Shown here piece after piece: positions 18,530-27,043 of a stretch of 64,000 bases of DNA. Under the pieces are notes generated by a model, which had not been told where the DNA came from, searched no databases, and saw nothing but the letters and a program-made list of their open reading frames with translations. This stretch comes from Ciceribacter thiooxidans (GTDB lineage: Bacteria; Pseudomonadota; Alphaproteobacteria; Rhizobiales; Rhizobiaceae). The position numbers were made by a program, and so were the translations under genes. Position 1 is the stretch's first letter, and each line of letters opens with the position of its first letter. The stretch is taken from contig NZ_CP059896.1 in assembly GCF_014126615.1 (NCBI RefSeq), positions 1,374,501 through 1,438,500 of the forward strand. Direction: 5' to 3'.

Positions 18530-19663
18530 TCAGCGTTTGTAGGTCTGAGTGACGAAGGGGAGTGCGGCGACGGTCATCGGCAGGTACTTGCCGCGGACCT
18601 CGGCATAGACGGTCGTGCCGACCGCCACATGGGAGGAGGGCAGGTAGCCCATCGCGACCGGGCCGCCGGCCGAAGGACCGAAGGTGCCGGAGGTGACTTC
18701 GCCGATCTCGCTCGTGCCGTTCTCGTCGCTGTAGATCTTGGCATGCGAGCGCACCGGCGCCTTGCCGTCCGGCTTCAGGCCGACACGGCGGCGGGCCGGG
18801 CCGTTCTCGAGTTCGGAAAGGATGCGCTCCGCTCCGGGGAAACCGCCTTCGCGGGCGCCGCCCTTGCGGCGAGCCTTCTGGATCGCCCATTCGATCGCGC
18901 CCTCGACCGGCGAGGTCGTCGTGTCGATGTCGTTGCCGTAAAGGCAGAGGCCGGCTTCGAGGCGCAGCGAATCGCGGGCACCGAGGCCGATCGGTTCGCA
19001 GTCGGGATGGGCGAGCAGGGCCTTGGCGAGGTCAACCGCCCTGTCGGCCGGCACGGAAATCTCGAAACCGTCCTCGCCGGAATAGCCGGAGCGGGAGACG
19101 ATGCAGGCAATCCCGGCAATCGTCGCGTCGCGGACGTCCATGAACTTCATCGAAGCAATGTCGGGAGAGAGCGAGGCGAGCACGGCCTCGGCCTTCGGTC
19201 CCTGCAGAGCCAGCAGGGCGCGATCGAGAAGTTCGACCTCGCAGGTGTCGGCGAGCTTTGCCTTCATGTGGGCGACGTCGGCGTCCTTGCAGGCGGCGTT
19301 GACGACCACCAGCAGGTGATCGCCGCGATTGGTGATCATCAGGTCGTCGAGAATGCCGCCGTTGTCATCGGTGAAGAAGCCGTAGCGCTGGCGACCGGCC
19401 TTCAAACCGAGAATGTCGACCGGAACGAGTTTTTCGAGGGCGAGGGCTGCGTCCTCGACGCGGCCGCTCCTGGCGCGCAGGATGACCTGACCCATGTGCG
19501 AGACATCGAAAAGCCCCGCCTTTTCGCGTGTCTGAAGATGTTCCTTGAGGACACCCGCCGGATACTGCACCGGCATGTCATAGCCGGCAAACGGCACCAT
19601 CTTGGCGCCGAGCGACAGGTGAAGGTCATAGAGAGGGGTGCGTTTCAGTTGGGCGGTATCCAA
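18530..19663 (-). CDS. gcvT: Glycine cleavage system aminomethyltransferase (T protein)
   Basis: 377-residue T-protein that transfers the methylene group from GcvH to tetrahydrofolate and releases ammonia. Family segments are TPLYDLHLSLGAKMVPFAGY, GLFDVSHMGQ (catalytic Asp region), YSGEDGFEISVP, GLGARDSLRLEAGLCLYGND and the C-terminal GEVTSGTFGPS. First gene of gcvTHP, behind the glycine riboswitch. Confidence 0.97.
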   Translation of the reverse strand: MDTAQLKRTPLYDLHLSLGAKMVPFAGYDMPVQYPAGVLKEHLQTREKAGLFDVSHMGQVILRARSGRVEDAALALEKLVPVDILGLKAGRQRYGFFTDDNGGILDDLMITNRGDHLLVVVNAACKDADVAHMKAKLADTCEVELLDRALLALQGPKAEAVLASLSPDIASMKFMDVRDATIAGIACIVSRSGYSGEDGFEISVPADRAVDLAKALLAHPDCEPIGLGARDSLRLEAGLCLYGNDIDTTTSPVEGAIEWAIQKARRKGGAREGGFPGAERILSELENGPARRRVGLKPDGKAPVRSHAKIYSDENGTSEIGEVTSGTFGPSAGGPVAMGYLPSSHVAVGTTVYAEVRGKYLPMTVAALPFVTQTYKR

Positions 19664-19737
19664 AGGGCGCCTCCGGTTTTCGCGCTCGATGCGCTGGCTC
19701 AGGTCATGGCGCGCGAATGCCCGCCGGTTACGTGAGC

Positions 19738-19896
19738 CCCCTCTGTCCGTTTGCCTGAGATTGTTATCCCTTCGGCGCGCATCCCGTCAGACGGAATGCT
19801 TCTCTCCAGAGTCCAATGGCACCTTGTGGTCCTTTCGCCTGAGAGTTTCCGGGGCGGTTGCTCCTTCGGCACCGGATCGAACCGGCTTCTCCCAAC
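19738..19896 (-). ncRNA. Tandem glycine riboswitch upstream of gcvT
   Basis: On the minus strand two glycine aptamers follow each other. The first (about 19825-19896) has GGGAGAAGCC, CCGAAGGAGCAACCGCC, then AACTCTCAGGCGAAAGGACC. The second (about 19738-19812) has TCTGGAGAG, CGCCGAAGGGATAACA, then ATCTCAGGCAAACGGACAG. These conserved cores are diagnostic. Glycine binding normally turns on gcv expression. About 74 nt of expression platform lie between it and the gcvT ATG. Confidence 0.95.
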
Positions 19897-19909
19897 AAGA
19901 TGGCTTGGC

Positions 19910-19937
19910 ATTATCTGGCAAGGCCGGCGGTTGGCAA
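19910..19937 (-). promoter_or_regulatory. Promoter of the gcvTHP operon
   Basis: Minus-strand TTGCCA (19932-19937), a 16-bp spacer and GATAAT (19910-19915). The start of transcription would fall about 7 bases later, right at the first riboswitch base. Confidence 0.65.
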
Positions 19938-20129
19938 GAGGCTTGCGTCGTTGTGAAGCAAATAATTGTCGCTGTCGTCTTGCAGGTCTTTACGGACGAC
20001 GTTGTCGACGATGGTTTGTTCTTGATCAAAGACAGCTGCGACGTGACGCCCGAATGTGGCGACGGTTGCACAGGGTCGTTGATTCCGCCGCGAAAGACGC
20101 TAAGGATGAAGCCGCCCGGAGGTTACGGA

Positions 20130-20501
20130 ATGACGAAGGCGAAATGGATCGGTGGCGGTTTGGTGCGCATGTTCTGCGCGCTCGCCGTGCTGTCGCTGGC
20201 CTTCGCCCACAAACCGCCGCAGGTATTGGCGGCGTCTATCGAAAACGCCTCTTATGTCCTTCCCGACGGCAGCTATGCCGACCTGTGCGTCGGCAACATG
20301 GCGGTGAAGCACCCGACTGCGAGCGGCTTCTGCGAAGCCTGCGTCCTCGCCGCGGCGACGCTCCTGCCGGTGCCGCCGGAAGAAGGCTGGTTGCTCTCCT
20401 TCTTCGCGAGCCTCGACAACGAACCAGTCGCGGTCGCGCGCTATCTCGGCCCCGAATCTGTCGAGCGTCCACGCTCTCGTGCGCCGCCGGCCTTCGCCTG
20501 A
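20130..20501 (+). CDS. DUF2946-like secreted or membrane protein next to PCuAC gene
   Basis: 123 residues from ATG 20130, which has a GGAGG ribosome-binding site 7 nt ahead. An N-terminal hydrophobic helix (FCALAVLSLAFA) could be a signal or anchor. The later C-x2-C-x5-A-x-P-like segment FCEACVLAAATLLPVPPEEG resembles DUF2946 proteins, which often lie beside copper genes. The PCuAC gene 93 bp downstream supports a copper context. The 233 bp between the gcv riboswitch and this start hold the gcv promoter and nothing else that I recognise. Confidence 0.6.
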   Translation: MTKAKWIGGGLVRMFCALAVLSLAFAHKPPQVLAASIENASYVLPDGSYADLCVGNMAVKHPTASGFCEACVLAAATLLPVPPEEGWLLSFFASLDNEPVAVARYLGPESVERPRSRAPPAFA

Positions 20502-20594
20502 TCTTTCGAGAATTTTCGTCAGAAACAATGCCGCCCCGCGGCGCGTTCCGGTCGCCTCCCATTCTGTTTCAGAGGACCGGTCAGGAGAACTATA

Positions 20595-21230
20595 ATGAAA
20601 GTCACCATATCCCGCCTCACCCTTGCTGTCGTCAGTGTCGCAGCCGGTGCCGTCTTCGCTCATGCGAGCCTCGCCTGCAGCATGCATGACGATGCCGCGG
20701 CGGCGACGCCGGCCGTCATGCACGCCGGTCACAACATGAGTGCTCCGGTGGTCAAGGTCGCCAATCCCGGCGGTCAGCAGATGAACGGCGCGATGGCCGG
20801 TTCCGGCATGGGTGTCGTCAATCCGGGCGGAATGGAAACCGTCAAGCTCGGCGATCTCGAACTGAGTGGCGGCTTCACCAAGGCGATGCTTCCCGGCCAG
20901 CCGGTCGGCGGTGGTTTCGTCGTCATCAAGAACTCCGGTTCTGCGGATGACGTGCTGGTTGCTGCCGAATCGGACGTGGCGGACCGTGTGGAACTCCACG
21001 AAATGGTCATGGAAAACGACGTCATGAAAATGCGGCCTCTGAAGGACGGCATTCCGGTTCCGGCCGGTGGGACGGTCGAACTGAAGCCCGGTGGCCTGCA
21101 CATGATGTTCATGGGCGTCAAGGAGCCCTTCGTCGAGGGCGGCACAGTCAAGGTGAAGCTGACCTTCAAGAATGCCGGCTCGGCCGATGTCGTTCTGCCC
21201 GTCGGCCCCGCCGCACCGAAGAAGATGTAA
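20595..21230 (+). CDS. Periplasmic copper chaperone PCuAC family protein
   Basis: 211 residues with a signal peptide (about 1-28, ending AHASLACSM) and a Met/His-rich linker (MHDD, MHAGHNMS, repeated MNGAMAGSGM). The PCuAC domain follows, with the H-x10-M-x22-H-x-M copper motif at H135, M146, H169 and M171. PCuAC proteins deliver Cu(I) to the CuA/CuB centres of haem-copper oxidases. The long Met-rich insert before the domain may be an extra copper-binding tail. A strong terminator follows. Confidence 0.9.
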   Translation: MKVTISRLTLAVVSVAAGAVFAHASLACSMHDDAAAATPAVMHAGHNMSAPVVKVANPGGQQMNGAMAGSGMGVVNPGGMETVKLGDLELSGGFTKAMLPGQPVGGGFVVIKNSGSADDVLVAAESDVADRVELHEMVMENDVMKMRPLKDGIPVPAGGTVELKPGGLHMMFMGVKEPFVEGGTVKVKLTFKNAGSADVVLPVGPAAPKKM

Positions 21231-21256
21231 GCGAGCGCCGGGCTCAGCCATAAAGA

Positions 21257-21289
21257 AGCGCCGCGGACGAGGGGGCCGCGGCGCTTTTT
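21257..21289 (+). terminator. Rho-independent terminator after PCuAC gene
   Basis: Perfect 10-bp GC stem (AGCGCCGCGG / CCGCGGCGCT, loop 21267-21275) followed by TTTT. Confidence 0.9.
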
Positions 21290-21309
21290 GAATCAGTGCC
21301 GAAATATCC

Positions 21310-21624
21310 TCAGGAGGTAGAACTGAGATAGGCGGCGAGCGCTTCCTTGAGGGTCGCTTGCTCATGCTTCGCCTGGCCGGCCGTCAGGAAGTGGAGTGAC
21401 AGCGCCGGCGGCTGCACGACGGTTAGAATTGCACGCAGCCTGAAGTCGTCGCCCTTGGCGGCGCGCTCTGCAAAGACCTGCAATTGCTCCTCGACCAGCG
21501 TACCGCGAGGAACACGCTGCGGCGGCTTTGTCGCTTCCATCGCATAAGCGGCCGTCGTGGCCGAAACTGTAACTACCTGAGGCATGGCTATCACCGGTAT
21601 CTCTATCCCTGCAGGATATGGCAT
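21310..21624 (-). CDS. Hypothetical protein
   Basis: 104 residues from 21624, preceded by an AGAGAGG stretch; an inner ATG at 21585 is an alternative. Contains a helical segment LVEEQLQVFAERAAKGDDFRL and a C-terminal helix TLKEALAAYLSS. No signal peptide or motif that I recognise. Codon use is ordinary for the window. It stands alone between the PCuAC terminator and the HemG-like gene. Might be spurious. Confidence 0.45.
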   Translation of the reverse strand: MPYPAGIEIPVIAMPQVVTVSATTAAYAMEATKPPQRVPRGTLVEEQLQVFAERAAKGDDFRLRAILTVVQPPALSLHFLTAGQAKHEQATLKEALAAYLSSTS

Positions 21625-21875
21625 GCCTCTCTACGGACCGCTAAATCCGGCAGAGGCATTTTAGTCAAATGCGATGTAGTGCCGAACGGCGTTTCGGGAC
21701 TGCGGCGAAAGGCGCCGGAGGAACCATCCGAAATGGCGGAGGGGCAGGCTTGCAATCGCTCGCCGATCTGTCATTTTGCTTGCAAATTCAGGCGTCAGTC
21801 CGCTGATTTCGGCGGTGACGAGCGGTAGTTATGCGGTGGCTCCGGCGGGGTGCCGATCAAGGGACGGAGGGGAAA

Positions 21876-22412
21876 ATGAACATTCTCATTGGCTTTGTCA
21901 GCATCGAAGGCCAGACGCGCAAGATTGCCGAAAAGATTGCCGAGCATGTCGAGAAGGCCGGTCATCGCGCGGTCTTCTTCAACGTCACCTCCATGGCCGA
22001 ATACGCACTCGAGCGGCCGGAAGCGGTGATCCTCTGCGCCCCGATCCACGCCGGGCGCTATCCCGCGCCCTTCGTCGATTTCGTCCGCCGCGAGAGGGAT
22101 TTTCTGAAATCGGTGCCGAGCGCCTTCGTCTCCGTCTCGTTGTTCATCCGCAGCGAGTTCGAGGAGGAACGCGAGGAAGCGCGTCATTTCCCCGACACCT
22201 TGATGGCCGAGACCGGCTGGACGCCGGGCAGGGTGCTCAATGCCGCCGGTGCCCTGCGCTACACCGAATACGACTTCTTCAAGCGCTGGATGGCGAAGCG
22301 CCTCGCCGCGCGTGAGGGGGCGCCGACCGATGCCAGCCAGAACTTCGAATTCACGGACTGGGCCGAGCTTGAGCGTTTCGTCGCCGATTTCCTTGCGGGC
22401 GCAAAGGCCTGA
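21876..22412 (+). CDS. hemG: HemG-like flavodoxin protoporphyrinogen IX dehydrogenase
   Basis: 178 residues. ATG 21876 has a very strong GGAGGGG site; an upstream frame extension is not coding-like. It matches E. coli HemG along its whole length: the flavodoxin FMN loop SIEGQTRKIAEKIAE, then APIHAGRYPAPFVDFV, PSAFVSVSLFIR, AGALRYTEYDFFKRW and the closing TDWAELERFV. HemG oxidises protoporphyrinogen IX with quinone in the haem pathway. Rhizobia usually rely on HemJ for this step, so this may be a second enzyme or have another flavodoxin role. Confidence 0.8.
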   Translation: MNILIGFVSIEGQTRKIAEKIAEHVEKAGHRAVFFNVTSMAEYALERPEAVILCAPIHAGRYPAPFVDFVRRERDFLKSVPSAFVSVSLFIRSEFEEEREEARHFPDTLMAETGWTPGRVLNAAGALRYTEYDFFKRWMAKRLAAREGAPTDASQNFEFTDWAELERFVADFLAGAKA

Positions 22413-22471
22413 GACGACCGGTTGAATAATGGAGCCCGCCCGGCCGGCCCCAACGTGATGGAAGGCGTGAC

Positions 22472-22849
22472 GTGAACCAGATCCTCCTCGTAGCCGCCGG
22501 CGGTGCGGTCGGCTCGGTCTGCCGCTATCTCGTCGGCGTCGGGTTGCTGCGGCTGGCCGGCTCCGCCTTTCCCTGGGGCACGTTCGCCGTCAATCTCGTC
22601 GGCTCGTTCGGCATCGGCGTTCTGGCGGAACTGATCGTCGCGCGTTTCGGCGCCTCGCCGGAGATGCGGCTCTTGCTGATCACCGGCTTCCTCGGCGGGT
22701 TCACGACCTTCTCCGCCTTCGCACTCGACGCCGTCTCGCTGTTCGAGCGCGGGGAAGCGCTGTCGAGCCTCGTCTATGTCGGCGCGAGCGTCGGTCTCTC
22801 GCTGATTGCGACCGTCGCGGGCATTGGCGTCATGCGTTCGCTGCTCTGA
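22472..22849 (+). CDS. crcB: Fluoride ion channel CrcB/Fluc
   Basis: 125-residue, four-helix membrane protein that exports fluoride. GTG start at 22472 with GGAAGG upstream. Family marks are GGAVGSVCRYLVG, WGTFAVNLVGSFGIG and GFLGGFTTFSAFALD. No fluoride riboswitch is seen in the 60 bp ahead of it. Confidence 0.95.
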   Translation: MNQILLVAAGGAVGSVCRYLVGVGLLRLAGSAFPWGTFAVNLVGSFGIGVLAELIVARFGASPEMRLLLITGFLGGFTTFSAFALDAVSLFERGEALSSLVYVGASVGLSLIATVAGIGVMRSLL

Positions 22850-22943
22850 GACAGCTTTTAAGCTTCCCTTCGGCAGGCGAAATGCTCTAAAGCCCCTGAT
22901 GCGCGGCGTTCGGGCCGTGCGGAAATTTGTCGAAAGAGCGGAA

Positions 22944-23936
22944 ATGGCGGGCGTCGAGCATATCAAGGTGGATGCGGACGAGGCCGGAATGCGGCTTGAC
23001 CGTTGGTTCAAGGTGCACTTTCCGGGCCTCGGTTTCGGTGCATTGCAGAAGCTTCTGCGATCCGGTCAGGTGCGTATCGACGGCGGCCGGGCGAAGAGCG
23101 ATACGCGCGTGCAGCCGGACCAGATGATCCGCGTTCCGCCGCTCGACGTCGACGCCAAGGCCAAGACGGGGCCGATCGCCGGCAAGGATCTGAAACACTC
23201 GGGCGACGGCGAACTCCTCTCGCGCATGCTGCTTTACGAGGACGAAAAGGTCTTCGTGCTCAACAAGCCGGCGGGCCTTGCCGTTCAGGGTGGGTCGGGT
23301 GTGACCCGCCACATCGACAAGATGCTCGAGGCCTGGACGAACAAGAAGGGCGAGAAGCCGCGTCTCGTTCACCGCATCGACCGCGACACCTCCGGTGTTC
23401 TCGTCGTCGCCCGCTCGCGCGGCGCCGCGCAGAAGCTGACGGCCGCCTTCCGCGAGCGCGACACCCACAAGATCTACTGGTCGCTGGTCAAGGGCGTGCC
23501 GCGCAAGCACGAAGACAAGATTTCAACCTGGCTCGTCAAGGAGCAGACTCCGGACGGTGACCGCATGCGCGTCGCCAAACACGGCGAGGAGGGGGCAGAC
23601 CACGCCGTCTCCTATTACCGGGTGATCGACACGGCCGCGCAGAACCTCGCCTGGCTGGAGATGGAGCCCTATACGGGGCGCACCCATCAGCTTCGCGTCC
23701 ATGCGCTCTATATGGGGCACCCGATCATCGGCGATCCGAAATACTTCATCGACGATCCGAACTGGGATTTTCCGGGCGGCGTCCAGAAGCGGCTGCATCT
23801 CCATGCGCGCTCCATCGACATTCCGCATCCTTCCGGCGGGCGGCTGAAGGTGACGGCGCCGCTGCCGCCGCACATGGTGCAGAGCTGGAACCTGCTCGGC
23901 TTCGACGAGGCCGATGGAGCGAGGGACGAGGAATGA
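22944..23936 (+). CDS. rluC: RluC/RluD-family 23S rRNA pseudouridine synthase
   Basis: 330 residues from ATG 22944. N-terminal S4 RNA-binding domain (GMRLDRWFKVHFPGLGFGAL, then QKLLRSGQVRIDG), followed by the synthase domain with the catalytic aspartate in VHRIDRDTSGVLVVARS and the YTGRTHQLRVHALYMGHPI motif. It modifies uridines in 23S rRNA; the exact sites cannot be assigned, and RluC is the likeliest member. Coupled to the HAD gene by a 4-bp overlap, as in other rhizobia. Confidence 0.92.
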   Translation: MAGVEHIKVDADEAGMRLDRWFKVHFPGLGFGALQKLLRSGQVRIDGGRAKSDTRVQPDQMIRVPPLDVDAKAKTGPIAGKDLKHSGDGELLSRMLLYEDEKVFVLNKPAGLAVQGGSGVTRHIDKMLEAWTNKKGEKPRLVHRIDRDTSGVLVVARSRGAAQKLTAAFRERDTHKIYWSLVKGVPRKHEDKISTWLVKEQTPDGDRMRVAKHGEEGADHAVSYYRVIDTAAQNLAWLEMEPYTGRTHQLRVHALYMGHPIIGDPKYFIDDPNWDFPGGVQKRLHLHARSIDIPHPSGGRLKVTAPLPPHMVQSWNLLGFDEADGARDEE

Positions 23937-24604
23937 AACTCGTTCTCTTCGATTGCGACGGTACGCTCGTCGACAGTGTCGGCCTCATCCATGCGGTGAT
24001 GACGCGCACCTTCCTTCACTTCGGCCACGCCGCGCCGGATGTCGAACGCACGAAGGCGATCATCGGCCTGAGCCTCGATCTCGCGATCGCCACCATGCAG
24101 GGCAAGCCGGATGTCGACCACGAGGCGGGGGCGATGGCACTCTACTACAAGGCGGTTTTCGCCGAGGTGCGTGCCGAGCTGGGCTTCGAGGAGCCGCTCT
24201 ATGACGGGATTGCCGAGGTGATCGCGGCGATGGTTCGCCGGGACGACCTTTTGATCGGGGCGGTGACCGGCAAGTCCCGCCGCGGCCTCGACGGCGTGCT
24301 TGAAACCCATGGGTTGAAGCCCCATTTCGTCGTTTCACGGACGGCGGACGACTGTCCGTCGAAACCCAATCCGGCCATGGTCCTGGAGTGCTGCCGCGAA
24401 ACCGGCATGGATGCGCGGGATGCGGTCGTCATCGGCGACGCGATCTACGACATGCAGATGGGCAAGGCCGCCGGCGCCCGGGCGATCGGTGTCTCCTGGG
24501 GCTATTCGACGACCGCCGCGCTGCTGCTTGCCGGCGCCGACGCCGTCGTCGATCGCCCGGCCGACCTCCTGGCTCATATCATGAAAGGAGCCGTCGATGC
24601 GTGA
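23933..24604 (+). CDS. HAD-family phosphatase (phosphoglycolate phosphatase-like)
   Basis: 223 residues. HAD motif I FDCDGTLVDS with the Asp nucleophile is at 6-15, a helical cap follows, and motifs III/IV are KPNPAMVLECC and VIGDAIYDMQMGKAAG. The overall layout is that of Gph/PGP-type phosphatases with a small substrate; the true substrate is unknown. It overlaps rluC (4 bp) and atp12 (8 bp), forming a tight three-gene unit. Confidence 0.9.
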   Translation: MKLVLFDCDGTLVDSVGLIHAVMTRTFLHFGHAAPDVERTKAIIGLSLDLAIATMQGKPDVDHEAGAMALYYKAVFAEVRAELGFEEPLYDGIAEVIAAMVRRDDLLIGAVTGKSRRGLDGVLETHGLKPHFVVSRTADDCPSKPNPAMVLECCRETGMDARDAVVIGDAIYDMQMGKAAGARAIGVSWGYSTTAALLLAGADAVVDRPADLLAHIMKGAVDA

Positions 24605-25388
24605 CCTTCTCAGCGATTTCGGCCCCGAGCCGAGCGACCCGGACCCGGTGCGCCGCGCACAGATCCAGATGCAGCGGCCGCAGGCCAAGCGCTTCTACAC
24701 TGAAGTCGACACGCGGAGCGAGGATGACGGCGTCGCCGTCCTGCTCGACGGACGCGGCGTGAAGACGCCGGCGAAACGTGCGCTGCGGCTGCCGACGGCC
24801 GAGGCTGCCGAACTGGTCGCTTCGGAGTGGCGCGCACAGGGCGAGACGATCGATCCGGCGACGATGCCGACGACCCGGCTTGCCAATACCGCGATCGACG
24901 CTGTCGCCGATCAGGTCGATGCCGTGTTCGAGGATATTGTGCGCTACGCCGGCAACGACCTGCTCTGCTACCACGCGGAATCGCCGCAGGAACTCGTCGA
25001 ACGGCAGGCGCGGCAGTGGGGACGGGTGATCGACTGGGTGGCTTCCTCCCACGGCGCCCGCTTCGTTCTCGCCGCCGGCATCGTGCATCAGGCGCAGCCA
25101 CAGGCGGCAATCGATGCCTTCGCTTCGGCGCTCGGCGCCTACCGGACGCCGTTCGAACTCGCGGCGCTGCACGTCGTGACGACGCTGACCGGTTCGGCGA
25201 TCCTGGCGCTCGCCTTCGCCGAAGGCTTTCTTTCCGTCCCCGAGATCTGGGCGCTCGCCCATCTCGACGAAGACTGGACGGAGGAGCATTGGGGCGTCGA
25301 CGAGGAGGCGCAGGCCCGCCGGGCCAAGCGCTTCGAGGAGATGGACGCTGCGGCGCGCCTGTTCCGGGCCGTGCGGGCTGCCGCTTAA
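24597..25388 (+). CDS. ATP12-family F1-ATPase assembly chaperone
   Basis: 263 residues of the ATP12 family, a chaperone for the F1-ATPase alpha subunit in mitochondria and alphaproteobacteria. Marks are KRFYTEV, LDGRGVKTPAKRALRLPT, ATMPTTRLANTAID, DLLCYHAESP and LDEDWTEEHWGVDEEAQARR. The family is largely confined to alphaproteobacteria among bacteria, which supports the taxonomic call. Confidence 0.92.
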   Translation: MRDLLSDFGPEPSDPDPVRRAQIQMQRPQAKRFYTEVDTRSEDDGVAVLLDGRGVKTPAKRALRLPTAEAAELVASEWRAQGETIDPATMPTTRLANTAIDAVADQVDAVFEDIVRYAGNDLLCYHAESPQELVERQARQWGRVIDWVASSHGARFVLAAGIVHQAQPQAAIDAFASALGAYRTPFELAALHVVTTLTGSAILALAFAEGFLSVPEIWALAHLDEDWTEEHWGVDEEAQARRAKRFEEMDAAARLFRAVRAAA

Positions 25389-25450
25389 CGCGGCGCTAAC
25401 CATAACGGTGACAGGCTCTTTCGACCGAATCGGGATCGGATCAGCCTGTC

Positions 25451-25918
25451 ATGCTTCTGCGGTTCTGCCATGCCGCCATCGCCCTTCTCCTTTCCGCGCT
25501 GCTGTCGTCGTGCAGTATCGCGGGGGCGGGGGCCTTTACGCCGCGCAAGGTCTATGACGTCCGCGACCTGACGGTACTCGCCGATATCCGTGTGCCGAAG
25601 GCGGTGATCGTCGGCACCGACAGCCGTATTGCCGCGGCGATCGCTGCGACCGTGCCGCGGCCGGAGGCGCCACCGGTGGTGCTCTCGGTGCGGATCGGTT
25701 CCTACCGGCCGGACATTTCGCCGCTCAACCGCCGCAGCGAGGCAACAGTCACGGTGACCGCTGTCTCGGTCATCGACGGTTCTCCGGTCGCGAGCGCGAC
25801 CTTCCCGGTTACGAGCGGAACGGAAAACCCGGATTTCGAGGCGGAGGCGCTTGCCGAAGCGGTCGCCGCGCGCATCCGCTCGCTCTTCGCGCTGAGCATG
25901 CCGTCGGCGCTTCAGTGA
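25451..25918 (+). CDS. Predicted lipoprotein of unknown function
   Basis: 155 residues starting with a lipoprotein signal (LLLSALLSSC, Cys21). The mature part is beta-rich (VVLSVRIGSYRPDISPLNRR, then SEATVTVTAVSVIDGSPVAS). Likely periplasmic and membrane-anchored. No family recognised with confidence. It is the last gene before the cobalamin riboswitch. Confidence 0.7.
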   Translation: MLLRFCHAAIALLLSALLSSCSIAGAGAFTPRKVYDVRDLTVLADIRVPKAVIVGTDSRIAAAIAATVPRPEAPPVVLSVRIGSYRPDISPLNRRSEATVTVTAVSVIDGSPVASATFPVTSGTENPDFEAEALAEAVAARIRSLFALSMPSALQ

Positions 25919-25954
25919 TGGGCTGAGGGACGGCTTGCCGCCCTCCCGTTCGAA

Positions 25955-25983
25955 TTGACTTCACCTTCGCTTGCGCCTAAGCG
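25955..25983 (+). promoter_or_regulatory. Possible promoter of the cobalamin riboswitch transcript
   Basis: TTGACT (25955-25960), 17-bp spacer, TAAGCG (25978-25983). The -35 is good and the -10 poor. It lies shortly before the riboswitch. Confidence 0.35.
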
Positions 25984-25997
25984 TTTTTCATTCGGAT

Positions 25998-26345
25998 GGT
26001 TTCCGCGCCGTCGATACGGAGCGGAACGCAAAAGGGAATGCGACGGTGGGGACCCAAGCCGGGCCTGCCAATCGCAGCCGACCCCGCGACTGTAGAGCGG
26101 TGAGGGTCCTTCATCCGGCGAGCCGGAATATCCGTGACGGGTCCGCAAGGAGCGGACGGCGGGTTCTTCGGCGAAACCGGAAAAGCCACTGGAGTGGCGA
26201 CACGAACAGCCGGGGCCGGGACGCCTCTATTTCTACGAATCGTCCGCCCTTCGTGTCGCCTCGAAGCTTCGGGAAGGCGAGAGAGACCCGTTGGCGCAAG
26301 GCGCCTCAACCGCGAGCCAGGAGACCTGCCACCCGTGCCGGGCTT
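25998..26345 (+). ncRNA. Cobalamin (AdoCbl-type) riboswitch ahead of cobU
   Basis: Characteristic elements occur in order: AACGCAAAAGGGAATGCG (about 26024), CCAAGCCGGGCCTGCC, GCCGACCCCGCGACTGTAGA (about 26076-26096), GCCACTGGAGTGG (about 26188) and the B12 box AGCCAGGAGACCTGCC (26315-26330). A long optional arm lies between 26205 and 26310. It represses cob genes or B12 uptake when cobalamin is abundant. The first gene after it is cobU. Confidence 0.92.
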
Positions 26346-26412
26346 TGAAAGCCCATCCTGGGGAAAATCCCCGTTGCCAGCACGGAGGTTGTCGTGGCGA
26401 CATCTTGTGACG

Positions 26413-26468
26413 GCGGGATCGTGCGATCCCGCATTTCCATATCCTTTCTGCCGGGCCGCGCGCCCGGC
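26413..26468 (+). promoter_or_regulatory. Hairpins in the riboswitch expression platform
   Basis: Two strong hairpins: GCGGGATC-GTGC-GATCCCGC (26413-26432) and GCCGGGC-CGCGC-GCCCGGC (26450-26468). Each is followed by a pyrimidine-rich run without a long T tract. They sit between the B12 box and the cobU ribosome-binding site, where they could act in attenuation. Confidence 0.5.
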
Positions 26469-26515
26469 CTCTTCCCGTGTCCATCTTTCCGGCGCTCTGC
26501 TGCGGAGGTCCGTCC

Positions 26516-27040
26516 TTGAGCGCGGCTGACGGCCATTGCGTCTTCGTGCTCGGCGGTGCCCGTTCGGGCAAGTCACGGCATGCGGAGACGCTTGCCGAGG
26601 TGAGCGGGCTCGAACGCCATTATGTCGCGACCGGACGCGCCTTCGATGACGAAATGCGCGAACGCATAGCCCTGCATCGCGAAAGCCGCGGTGGGCTCTG
26701 GACGACCCATGAGGAGCCGGTCGACCTTGCCGGCGTTCTCCGGCGCATTGATGCGCCGGGCCGTGTGGTGCTCGTCGACTGCCTGACGCTCTGGGTCACG
26801 AACCTGATGCTGGACGAACGCGATGTCGCCGCCGAAAGCGCGCGCCTCGTCGCGGTCCTGCCGACGCTTCAGGCGCGGCTCATCCTCGTGTCGAACGAGG
26901 TCGGGCTCGGCATCGTGCCGGAAAACCGCATGGCGCGCGAATTCCGCGACCATGCCGGGCGGCTCCACCAGATGGTCGCGTCGGTCGCGACCGAAGTCTA
27001 TTTCGTCGCGGCGGGACTGCCGCTGAAAATGAAGGGTTGA
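26516..27040 (+). CDS. cobP: Bifunctional adenosylcobinamide kinase / guanylyltransferase (CobP/CobU)
   Basis: Phosphorylates adenosylcobinamide and attaches GMP in nucleotide-loop assembly. I choose the TTG at 26516, because a perfect GGAGG lies 8 nt upstream and the resulting 174-residue protein starts just before the conserved strand. A GTG at 26477 would add 13 residues. P-loop GGARSGKS is at 13-20; [24 protein letters not shown] and [13 protein letters not shown] follow. Headed by the cobalamin riboswitch and followed 3 bp later by cobW. Confidence 0.94.
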   Translation: MSAADGHCVFVLGGARSGKSRHAETLAEVSGLERHYVATGRAFDDEMRERIALHRESRGGLWTTHEEPVDLAGVLRRIDAPGRVVLVDCLTLWVTNLMLDERDVAAESARLVAVLPTLQARLILVSNEVGLGIVPENRMAREFRDHAGRLHQMVASVATEVYFVAAGLPLKMKG

Positions 27041-27043
27041 ACC

